Assembly: GCA_023512835.1 (NCBI GenBank)
Contig: CM042089.1
Span: 54,741,427-54,805,426 of the forward strand
Length of the DNA: 64,000 nucleotides
Direction: 5' to 3'
DNA from: Taxillus chinensis
Lineage: Eukaryota; Streptophyta; Magnoliopsida; Santalales; Loranthaceae
In this document: positions 13,701 to 25,700 of the stretch, one piece after another
How the letters are laid out: each line of letters begins with the position of its first letter
Position numbering within the stretch: the first letter of the stretch is position 1
Notes under the pieces: generated by a model
The model's database searches: none
What the model saw: the letters and a program-made list of their open reading frames with translations, nothing else
Told to the model about the DNA's origin: nothing
Made by a program: the position numbers and the translations under genes

Positions 13701-16700
13701 AGGCTTTAATGGAGTTTGCAAATCATCTTTTTCTTCATTTTCTTTATGTTAGGAGGCTGTGGGATATGGTCTTGGGCTTGTTCCGCCTCTAATGGGTAAT
13801 GCCTTCATCTCTTCGTGCGTTATTTGCATGCTGGCTTGGGGTTGTGGGTGTCATTTGGAGGTATAGTAGGCTGTCCCTCATTTCTGAGTTTTTGGCAAGA
13901 GCGGAATGCGAGTGTGTTTGATGATTGGTAGAGGGCTATAGTAGAGCTTTCTTGTATTCTTTTACGTTGTTTGGGGGATTAGATGTATGCTTTGGGTGGC
14001 TTCCGTTTTTTTTTCCTTTTGGATGTCAATGGTTGTTTCTTTTGAGATGGTTACTATTTTTTTGTTGCAATCATAGATTTTGCATGCATTTCGCTCGTTC
14101 CTTGTGTGCGATTTTCATCTAATAAAATTTATTTTACTTATAAAAAAATCCCAAATAAAGTGCAACAATCAACATGTGTTAAGAATAATAACGGTTAACA
14201 ACTTTTTCTTTGGCAATAACCTTTTATATTAATAATAGCAGCAAAGGTTCAATAAAACAAATTTTCTTTGACAACAGCAACAACAACCTTTGTATTTAGG
14301 CTTTGACAGCAGCAACTAAGATGAGTTCTAGCTTTGCAACCATTTTCTTGCTTTTAGAATGCTTGCATATCCCTTTGTGTGGAGAAATATCCTGCTTTTT
14401 CATATGAAAAAGTTTTCTTGCATTCCTATCGTGCAAGTCCCGTGCATTATCGATTGTGCGCTATCGGTTATGAGATACAACTGATGTGGTAATGTACTGC
14501 CCACATCAACTGGTACTCCGTAGGACTGTATAAGTGTATATAGTAGTACTATTTCCAAATAGATCTCTTACTTCCCTTCTTTGGATAATGTGTATTTTCT
14601 TTTGAAATTGGGAGTGAGAACTTGTGAGAGATTCATTGGAAATTGTTGGGAGTGTATTTGTCTCCTTTAAAAGCCTTCTTTCTATGAGAAATCCCCCTTT
14701 GTGAAATGAGAAGGCTCCCCTTTTATAGTTGAGACGGGCAGGAGAAATCAAGTGAGTTCTGTAGCTACAGGAGCACAATCATACTTCATTTACTTTTTAT
14801 GCAATTTAACATGCCAACGTTTGTAGAGAGTGATTAAAGACTTGTCTTATCCTGTAGTGGTTTAACTACTACTTGATTTCAATCCCATATCGTCAGGATT
14901 GCATTGTTGGCACTCATCATGAAAATCAGTGTCCTTTTCTCACCCGGTAAGGTTTTATTGAGATTGAAACTAGTACAGGCAGCGTTGAACAATTGATTTA
15001 GACTGCATTGTTTTATCCTTAATTTTATGAAATCTTGATAAAATTAAGCAAGATCAATTTACTTGAGTAACTAACTTACTCATCTATCGTTTGTAGCTAT
15101 TTTGAGGTCAATCCGATATGTATAAAAGGATTTATGAATTCTTCAAGTGTACCAGATAGTTTTAGGTTTTGCAGCAGACCCTTGTCTGGTTTTTTGTTTT
15201 GTTCTCCCTCCTAGATGAACTATATCGGTTGATTTCCCTTTTGGAATTTAGTTAACTCAATTGTGAACAAAAATCATTTTGAGTTTTGTAGACAAAATTA
15301 TGAATCTTTTAAGTTAACGGACAGATTTTGTGCCGGATGACTACTGTCAGGAACAGAGGTGTCTAGATGCAAGTCATTGTTCATTTTTGAATGCGGATGA
15401 AGGCTGATGCAGATCACTGTTCGTTTGTTGACTGCACATCACTATTCATCAGTTGACGGCAAATCATTATTCCTTTTTGATTGCTGATGACGGTTTCTGT
15501 ATAGAACTGTTCATCAATTTACTGCAGAGTTACTATTCATCTGTTTGATTGTGGAGTTACTGCTTATTCGTTTGACTGAAATTGCTGGTCAGCTATTGGC
15601 CACAGATTTACTGTTCATCTATTGACTTTTTCTAAAAAGCTGTAATGGTAGGCGAAATAACAAACATAAGAAAGTAAAATATAAATAAATGAAAATATTC
15701 ATTCTAGATAAAATGAGGTGTAATAATGGTCATTATTATTGTTATTGATTAGTTTTAAATGTATGTTTGACTATACATAGTTAACATGTGTTGGGTTGTT
15801 AGACAGTTGATCATGCATTCAGTATTGTTTATTTTCCCTATTGACTTGCCTAAGTTGAAGCTTGCATGTGAATTTGATGGTCATGCTATTATTGTAGGGA
15901 TATCTTGATAGCCAAGGATTCAGAGTACAGGGCATGGGCTCATATTCGAAACCTGAGATCCTCTCTAGATGAACATAGACTGGAATTAAGAGTTAAAACA
16001 GCAAATGAAGCCGAGGCCATATCGCAACAAAGGCTAGCTGCTGCCGAAGCTGAGATTTCTGACCTCCGACAGAAATGGGAAGCATCTAAAAGGTTAAATT
16101 CGTTTTGTTCACATCTCTGAGTACAACATATATACGGAAATGACTTAATTAGTAATGTATGGGTTTGATGAGCATTTATCTTTTTTAGGGGACGGTAAAC
16201 TAGTCTTCAGGAACTCAAACAAGTGCAAGTATAAAATCATTACCTTCTTTAAATTGTCCTGTCTTTTGTCATCAAGATTTTCTCAAACATTAATAGCTTC
16301 TAGTTTCAGTCAACTGATGAACAATCTGTTGAGGTTGATGATTGTCCAGTGTTAGACAACATTCACAAGTAAAATGTCTTGGCGCAGATATGGAAATAAT
16401 TATTAGCTTACAACAAGGTTATATGTTTTTCTGAGTACACTGAATGTGTTTTAGCTGATCTGTCTTTGAATAATCCATTGACTGATAAATGCTCCCTTAC
16501 TGAGGATAGTATTTTATAAAACTAGGCATTATGAATTAAGTTAGTTATAAACTTTTTGGTTTCAGTGATTAATTCTAGTATTGGTGTTTATGAGCACTTT
16601 TTGTGGCCCCCCTTTTTTGACGTCATACTAGTACCATGCACTTTCACGTTCACGAACACACTAATGGACTTTTGATGTATTTCCACACATAACTTGATCT

Positions 16701-19700
16701 GCTTTTAGCTTAATTCTATTACAAGTTTAGACCATTAATTTAGTTTTCATCCACAAAAAAATGGAATCCTATTATCTCATGCATATATGATCTCATACAT
16801 ATATTACATTTGTAAGAAGATTATATTTTTTACATTTAAAATTTTTAGATAATAATATACATATGATCTTATACATATATTATGCTAACAGTAATATAGG
16901 AAAAAAGCTAGTCATACATATATTAAATGAGCACAAAAAAATCCTACAACATTAGAGCATAGAGCATACCAAAAAAGAAAAAGAAAAAGGAAAGGATAGT
17001 TGGCTACGAACAAAAGAAGAATAACCCTACAACAGAGAGCGAAGAGTAGACCCAAAAAAAAGTCAGGTATGGCCATACAACTTATTTATGCTTTATTTGC
17101 ACTTTGCGAAACTTGGCCCGCATAAGAGAAAGCGGAGTGTAGAGGTTGCGCCCGCTTGTGCTTGGCGCCTAAGGCGCGCCTTTAATAACTATGACTCGCG
17201 ATCAAAACCATGACATAGTATATTTTAAATTAAAAAAATGTAAACTCTAAATAAATATGACAAATGGTACATGACTTTTTTTCATTATATCACAAGACAA
17301 AATTCTAAGAAAATATAATATATATATATGGAAAATTAGAACATTATTAGACTAGTAATAAAGTAACACAAGTGCACAAAATTAAAATGGTTATAAATCA
17401 ATCATAATCCTTGAGAAACTTACTAGCGCTCATAGTTATTAAAGGCGCAAGGCGCACCTAAGGCGCAAAGGCTGGGCCTGGCTTAGGCACAAGGCGCAAA
17501 AAAAGCGCGGGCCTGAAGGACCTGAGGCGCACCTTTGTTTAAATTTTTTTTATAAAATATACTAATGAAATAAACACATCAATTAAACATAAATAAGTCA
17601 ATACTCTCAATTATAGCAAACTACTTAAATGTGAAATTATTACAACCCAACAATTTAAAGCATAAATATTCAAAATGATAAATCTAAACATCCTCAGTCT
17701 TCATCAAGGAAAACATCATCATCATTTCCATCACTAGACTTGTAACCTTCAACATCATCTTCATCTGTTTCTTTAGAATTTGCCTCTTCTTCCTCTTCCA
17801 CTTGATTTGGCCTTGCTGTAAAATAGTTGGAACTCCTAGAAGTAGAAGATTCTGCTCTTGGTGTGCTACTTTTGTTTGATGATGATCTTGTATAAAGCAT
17901 ACTATGGCCAACTTCTACAGCTTTAGCAACATCTCCCCATGTCAAGCAATCATCCTCAAAAACAAGATCATCATTATCCTCATCAGAATCTCCATCCATT
18001 CATCCAATCAACCACTCATTAGAGTTATATATGTCTTTCAATGATATAGGATTTATCACATCACGCATATTGTATCGGTGCTTCAAAGCTCGGTTGTACT
18101 TGATAAATACCAACTCATTTAAGCGCTTTTGTGATAGCCTATTTCTCTTCTTGCTATGGATCTACAAGATTTAAAATTACAATTTACAACCAATTATAAT
18201 GTAATGATTCATGATTTCATGAAATAAATTTAGACACAATAGAACATCCACTTACATGTTCAAAAACACTTCAATTTCTTTCACAACCAGATGCACTGCA
18301 AGTGAGGCTTAGAACTTTGATGGCAAATTTTTGCAAATTTGGAGTTGAAGATCCAAATGAAGACCACCGTTCAGCTGTTTATCATAACTATAATTAGTAA
18401 CCTTTAATAAACAATAAAATGAAAAGTTATTAAATAAACTGACTTTATCGGGTGCCTTGGTTTTACGTTGTTTAATAGCCATATTATGCCCAAGGAGACC
18501 CTCAGCATTCTTATACAAAGTCAACTCCTCAGTGGCTTTATCTTGTATTTCAATGGAAGGAATCAATCTTTGGATGCAGTTGTATAGGCCTGACATTACT
18601 TCTGCATCTTGCTCAATAGATGAATTTCCATAAAAGAATTGTGGGTTCAAAAAGTACCCAGCTGCATGTAAAGGTCGATGAAGCTGGCAATTCCACCTAT
18701 TATCAATGATAGCAAATGCATCCATAACCCTATTATTATCCTCTTTGAATCCTCTACCAATTGCTTCTTTAGCTCTATCCATGGCCTCAACCAATCGAAG
18801 TACACGAACAAGTGGAATTGTCAACTTAAGAGAAAAGACAATGATTTTCCAAAAAGAAGGCATCAAAATAATTTGAGCAACCCTTTTATCTTTTTGCTCC
18901 ATTGTCCACTTGGAATTTGTCTAATCCTCTGAAGTAAACATCTTTCTCAAGTTATCTTTTTGGCGATGAATACTTGCTAGGGTTAGAAAGGCTGTAGCAA
19001 ATCTGGTGAGGGCAGGCCTAGCTAAATCCCTTTGCTTTGTGAAGCGTCTCATCATTTTTAACAAGCCCGGACGACCATACATGTAGGCATTCACTTCCAT
19101 TGCCTTTTTCAATGTTCTATTGATTTGAGACATCTTCCTAATGTCTTCTAACATTAAATCTATGCAATGGGCAGCACATGGTGACCAATATAAATGTAGC
19201 CGTTTTGCTTCCAGCAATTTTCTTGTTACATATTACAAACTTATTCATTAGAATTCATGATCAAAGTATAAATATAGTAAAACTAATTTTAAATTTAATA
19301 GTTACCTGCCATCACATAATTTGAAGCACTATCTGTTATGACTTGCACAACATTAGCTTTCCCAATTTTTTCTAAAAAAAAATCAAGCAATTCAAACACC
19401 TTGTCCCTAGTCTTGCTATACTCAGAAGCATCAATGGATTTAATAACCATGGTTCCTTTGGGACAGTTCACCAAAAAGTTTATCAAAGTCCTTTTACGCT
19501 TGTCTTTCCAACCATCAGACATAATAGAACACCCATTCTTTGCTCATTCATCTCTATGACTTTTCAATATATCATTTGTATTGTCCAATTCTTTCTTCAA
19601 GAGAGGAACCCTCACCTCATGGTAACTAGGTGGCTTCATTCCCATTTCATATTGGCCAATGGACTCAACAGCAACCTTAAAACTATCATAATTAACAGCA

Positions 19701-22700
19701 TTAAATGCTATCCCTGCATCATACATCTATCTTGCAATGTGAAGGCATGCTTTGTCCCTTGCTTCTTTCTTGTAATGCTCATGATTGTTGTTTGTTTGCC
19801 CTTTCCAATTCCATCCTTTTTCCTCTTCACAACTAACTCAGGGTCTGGAGTAATGAATGAATCCATTGGTCCCTTTTGCCTTGCTCTTTTAAATTTGGAT
19901 TGGGCTGATTTGTTACTTCCTCCTGAGCTCATATCACTTTTACTTTGTCTTTCAATCTCTTGCATTTCTGCTTCTTCTTCATCCTCACCAAAATCAGCAT
20001 CATCAAAGTCAGGCAACATATTCATTTGGTCTTTCTCTGTCCTTTTGTTGGTCATGTAATCTCTTATTTCTTGTTTCACATGATCTGGACATTTGAGACA
20101 TGCCTTTGTATTTCTTTGCCTTTCAATTATATGTTGCTTGGCTCTATAAATACCTCCATTGGTTACGTTAGAACAAAAATCATAAAAAGGGTGATCTTGC
20201 AGGGGGGGTCCCGCCGGCATGGGTGAGGAGCGATATCATTGGGTTGGGATGTGCACGCGAAGACGCCAGTGTTAGGCTGGGGCACGTTGGTAGCAGCTTT
20301 GGGGGGAGGGGAGAAGAGGAGCGTGGCTTTGGGTGGGGCGCGCGCGACGTTGGGAGGAGAGGATGGAGGCATGCGACATTGGGAGGAGAGGATGGAGGCG
20401 GGCAATGTTGGGGGGGGGGGGGGGCGTGAAGACGACAACGTTGGGCCGGGGCAGCTTTGGGGGGAGGGGGAGGAGGGTGGCTTTAGACGGGGGGCGTGTG
20501 ACATTGGGAGGAGGGAGGAGGGAGGAGTGCGGTGTTGGCGATCTTGCAGGGGGGGTCCCGCCGGCATGGGTGAGGAGCGATATCATTGGGTTGGGATGTG
20601 CACCCGAAGATGCCAGTGTTGGGCTGGGGCGCGTTGGTAGCAACTTTGGGGGGAGGGGAGAAGAGGAGCGTGGCTTTGGGTGGGGCGCGCGCGATGTTGG
20701 GAGGAGAGGATGGAGGCGCATGATGTTGGGAGGAGAGGATGGAGGTGCGCAATGTTGTGAGGAGAGGAGGAGGGAGGCGTGAAGGATAATTTTTATTTAT
20801 GTGCTGACATGGCAGAGATTAGCGAAAGAAAAAGCAGAAGTTATATTTAGCTTTTGTTTTTGCTTTTGCTAAAGGTTTACCTAAGCTATTGGAGAACAAT
20901 TTTAACTATATTTTGCTATAGCTAATGGATTGGAGATGCTCTAAGAGCATCTCTAATAGTGTGAAGTAAATTTTCTTAGCTAAATTTATATTTAGCTTGC
21001 GAGATATACCTTTAGTTAAGAAAAATTTCAATAATTTTAGTTAATTTTAATTGTTTAAATTATTTTTTTCTAATTTATTTTTAGAATATTTTTCTTCTCT
21101 TCTTTAATGTCGTTTGTTTGGTGTGAAGGACAAATTGTGATTTTAATAAAGCTAAATTTATATTTAGCTTGTTAAATATACTTGATTAAGAACAATTCTA
21201 ATAGTTTTAGCTAATTTTAATGGTTTAAATTATTTTTTAATTTATCCTTAGAATATTCTCCCTCTTCTTTAATGTTGTATGTTTTGTGCGAACGAAAAAT
21301 TGAGATTTTGAGGTAAGAGAATGATATGATAATAATAGCTAAAGTTTTAATTTTAGCAAATTTAGCTTAATTTTTGTTAAATATAGCTATCTAAACGAAT
21401 CTAACCGAATACAAGCCTTAAATTATGGTGTTTATGAATTGTTTACGAATGCTACTATATTATTCACGAATATTTTCAAATGTTTACACACTTATTCATA
21501 AATGTTTACGAATACAATTATAAAATCTTAAAATCACAATTTGTCCTTCACGAATATTTTCAAATGTTCACACACTTATTCACAAATCCTAACCAATAGG
21601 AAAGAACATGGAACAATTTTTATACATACGAGCATATATATCATAAATTAAAAATCCTTAATTTTTATTAGAGAGGAAAGTGCTTACTTGAGTTTAAGGT
21701 TGTTGGTTGCTTAATTGTCATCTCGGTTGCAAATTCACCTCTTGAACTAGTTAACTGCTGAATTAAATTTCTTGTAAAGTAGGATCAGGTACCATTCTTG
21801 CAATAACCTCTTTGAAAGCTATAATTACCCTAGAAACTGAATTGGGCATCTTCAAAATAAACGCGAATTACTTGTAAGGATTAACAAGAAATGAGGCTAG
21901 ATATAATTTTTTGTTCCGTTTGACACACCTGTCTCTCGATAATGGCAATCAATTTCCTCGACAATTTTTACTTGATAGGAAACTTTTCTCAAATCTTGCT
22001 TTTTTGCATCTTCCATTTCCATAAAAATTTGTGGCATAGCAGGCCTCTTATCAACATCTACTATCCTCAAAACAAGGCGATGCTTTGAAAACCATGAACT
22101 GAATCCCTATAAACCCACAGTTCCTGAGCCTGGGAGCTTCACACCTCACATCAGGTGCACACCTGTGTGTGAGCGTTCCTCCAACCCTAGGTTAGGTGTA
22201 ATAGGTGTGCCTCGCCAGGTGCGCGAGGCATCCCCCCTGTGTAAGGGTCTGATGTAACTATGTTTTGAAGCCAAAGCATGGGGTTTTCAGGCATTTTTTG
22301 ACAGTCGAATACATTCTCAAATCATGAATGGACAGTCCACAAAGGCGAAAACATGAAGAAGCTGATGAATTTGGTTATCTACATTTTATAGCTATAAATT
22401 TGTCCTGAAAGCAAAGAGGAAAGAATATGGACCAATTTTAATTTTATCACAATAAAAAATAGTTGTACTAAGAACTATAATTTCCATTTGTAGTAGGTAA
22501 TTGAAACCTTACTATACAAACAATTTAAGGTGTTCTAATCTATCAAAAAACCGATGAATTAGACTCCTAAATTATCATTTATCTTGTTGTCCTGGCACTA
22601 GCTTTTGGATGGTAATATTCCTACCACTGGTACTTGCTGTGGCACCATTGCTTCTTTTTCCTCTTTCTTTTAGTTGTACTTTTTACTGTTTACTGTGTTA

Positions 22701-25700
22701 AGTCTTTTGAACTCCTTTTTATGATATTCCATTCTAAGGGGGAGCATTATATCCTGTCATGTAAAACCTTTATATCCTTACAGTTTTTTTTTTTCAGGGA
22801 TCTATCTCAATTTTCTGATGTTCTGAAGTCTAAACATGAAGAAAATGAAGCTTACTTATCTGAGATTGAGGTTTGTTTTCTGTCATTATGTTTGATATCC
22901 TTGTTTGTGAGCAGCAGATCCTCGTCCTTCTGAAAGAATATTTTTTGGGCTTCAGACTATTGGGCAAGCATATGATGACATGCAAAACCAAAACCAGCAT
23001 CTGTTGCAGCAAATTACCGAGAGAGATGACTACAACATCAAGGTGATACTTTATTTCATGTGCATATTCTCATTTAATATTTTTGTCTTTTCCCCTTATA
23101 TATTTAGCTGGTGTAACCGTTTCTTTTGTATCTTGTCTCATTGCATTCTGGATTCTGTTACAAATGAAGTTCAACCGTTTTAGTAGTTTCCTTCTCAAAT
23201 TTGTGTGGTCCCTTTTGTTATTTATTGTTCAGCTATTTTTAGAAGGCATGAAGACAAAGCAGATGCAGGATGGTCTACTCATGGACAAAATAACCATGGA
23301 GAAAGAGATCCAGCATGCAAATGCGTTATTTGATTTCTTTGACATGAAAACAGCGAGTGTTGAAGACCAGGTATATTAAATATTGTGCACAAGACGCGGT
23401 ACTTGATGTGCAATTGTCTTACAGGGAGTTTGCTTTTGCAGGTCAAAGTGTGTGATGACCAAATTCAAAAACTTGCCGAAGAGAGGCAGAAAAATGCAGT
23501 TGCTTTGGAGAATGTTCAAAAGAAGGTGGTGGATGTGAGTAAAATTACTCAGCAAGCTCAACAGTCCCTAGAAAAATCGCAAATAAAGGTTGACAAAATC
23601 CGAGTGAGTTATGCAGACCTGTGTATAGAACTTGAGAAAGTGAGGTAATGAAAATTTCAAATCCTTTCATTATGTTTGTATGAAGTATAGATGTGAATCA
23701 ATCTGTCTGTTGTGTCAGGTTTGATAAAAAACGAATAGAGGAGGATCTAGAAGTTGCTAGGAGAAAGGCTTCTTGTCTTAAGGCACAGACAGATGGGTCA
23801 TCAGTTGTGGGAAAGCTTCAAAAGGAACTCATAGGATACAGGGAAATACTTAAGTGTGGCATTTGCTTGGATAGACCAAAACAGGTAGGTTTTATTATTT
23901 TTTTGAAATCATATTTTTTTTATTGTGGTCAGTGGTGATCCTCAAAATCTAAATTACTAATTCTAGAATAGGGATGATATTCGACTGTAATTTATGATAG
24001 AAGTTATCTTCACTATTTATGTGAAAATTGATAATGGATATAAGTATAGTAGGAAGTTGGGGTAACAAAGGCTTAGACACTTACTCTGGTTAAATGGATA
24101 AAATCAGTGCGGAAGATTAACCAGGTAGTGGAAGTATGTTGCTTTATTATCTGAAAATAATTACAACAAAGCAAAACATCGTTTTAGCTGATTACAACAC
24201 AATACTCTGTTATAGTTACACACACTTAGCAGTAAATCTCTGTGTTTGGCTCTCTTCAAGATATACGCTTATGAGTGTATAAGTACAAGTAAGCACACGC
24301 CTTTTTATTTACATTGCTTCAGGCATATATATAGACATCTTAGAAATTTATCTTGGAATTGCATTTTTCGAGCAGTGTGAAGCATTGAAGTTCTTTATTG
24401 GAAAATGCTGAAGCTTTAACTGCTGCGGATGTGGAGCTCGAAAAATTGGAAGCATAAGTTGTAATGAATTCTTTGCTTGATTCCAATTGTATTTGAGACC
24501 GCGTTCACATCTCCGTGTGATCCACGTGTAAGGTAATTTAGGTCTACAACGGGTTTGTCTTACATCGGGACGAAGCGAGCTGATTGTAATTATTGCGGCT
24601 CGGAAATGATGAAGCAATGTCTTCTTAGTCCGTCATAAGGTTCCTTACTACGTATCAACGAAGCTCGGATCCTTACTCCGTGTGAATGAAGTCCTAGAAT
24701 CCTTGTTCCGTGTCAGCGCTTCCTTACTCCGCATGAGTAGTGGTTCGGAGAGCTTACTCCGCATCAGCTCTTTCTTACTCCGCATGAGTAGTGGTCCGGA
24801 GTGCTTACTCCGCATCAGCTCTTCCTTACTCCGCATGAGTAGTGGTCCGGAGAGCTTACTCCGCATCAGCGATTCCTTACTCCGCATGAGTAGTGGTTCG
24901 GATTCCTTATTCCGCATTTGATGTCTTTACTCCGCAACAATTGTCCTTACTCCGCTCGAATGACAGATTCGGATTTCTTCGTTCGTGTCTTCTTTTTCGT
25001 AGTCCGGTTGGAGTGACAATTTCGATTCTTTCTCTCTCACAAGTCTCTTTTACTCCGTGCAAGATGTAGACTCAGGAACTTACTCCGCATTAATTGACAT
25101 AATCTTGTTGAGTGTTAGACGCGGGTTTCTAGTTGTTTTATCAAGTGTTTAATCAACACGAAGGGTCCTTATTCCGGATGATGACTTGGTTATATACCAA
25201 GTGAATGACGACACTTATGATGATTCGGATCAGGATTATGTATCATGTCCTTAGCTTTGTCCTCACATGAGTAGGTCTGGATTTAGAGTTAACTCATCTG
25301 CACAGACTTAATGGTAAACATGAAACATCTCGAGTCAAATTACATAGGGTTTGTTTCGCATTATCCAAATTTTCGGTTTGATCCAACAATCTCCCCCAAT
25401 ATGGATATGCCAAATCCTTTATAATTTGATCCGATAAGGCAGCAAGAAATATCACAGAGGTAAGGATTAAGGAGAACAGTTCCGCTTAGTTACAGCAGGA
25501 ATAAATTAAGCCTCAATACAGATATACATTATGATACATACGGCTTACTATATTTGAAGATCATCCTTGCTGCATGCTCTCGTAGTGTCATTGTCTGCTT
25601 CTTGGGGAACTCGATGATATTTTTCCAATCATCATCAAAGGAGATAACAGATTTCAAGAAGTAGTAGACAAAGGCTCCACAATTGTTTTCATGGTGTTCT

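Larger units (their letters stand above)
7053..14146 (+). mobile_element. Non-LTR retrotransposon (LINE), decayed and interrupted
   Basis: A LINE in the sense direction of the host gene. Coding pieces in order: endonuclease C-terminal part (about 7440-7700, with [18 protein letters not shown] and SDHFPVLL), the linker to the reverse transcriptase (7700-7960 and 8530-8710), the C-terminal part of the RT (about 12935-13560) and a zf-RVT-like domain (13589-13880). The 3' end is A-rich, TTATAAAAAAA, next to the second target duplication. A GC-rich MITE-like element and a Ty3/gypsy element sit inside it, and the central RT with its catalytic motif is missing. All frames are broken. Confidence 0.8.
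24070..25388 (-). repeat. Copia 3' LTR (left, outer end truncated)
   Basis: Matches 34778-36096 almost end to end. The inner end is CCAACA at 25388 beside the polypurine tract. The outer end starts at GGCTTAGACAC, so the first 70 bp present in the other LTR are missing. A TATATATA on the - strand sense lies at 24326-24333. Confidence 0.9.

Noticed and set aside
20163..20782. Open frames of up to 149 codons on both strands
   Set aside because: Gly/Arg- and Pro/Ser-rich products of the 347-bp GC-rich tandem repeat; the repeat period is visible in the proteins.
24648..24921. Repetitive open frames with LLRMSSG or LMRSKE units
   Set aside because: Translation of the 51-bp tandem repeat of the copia LTR, open on both strands by chance.
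24682..25100. CRISPR-like regularly spaced repeats
   Set aside because: The spacing is a contiguous 51-bp tandem repeat without unique spacers, inside an LTR of a plant genome.
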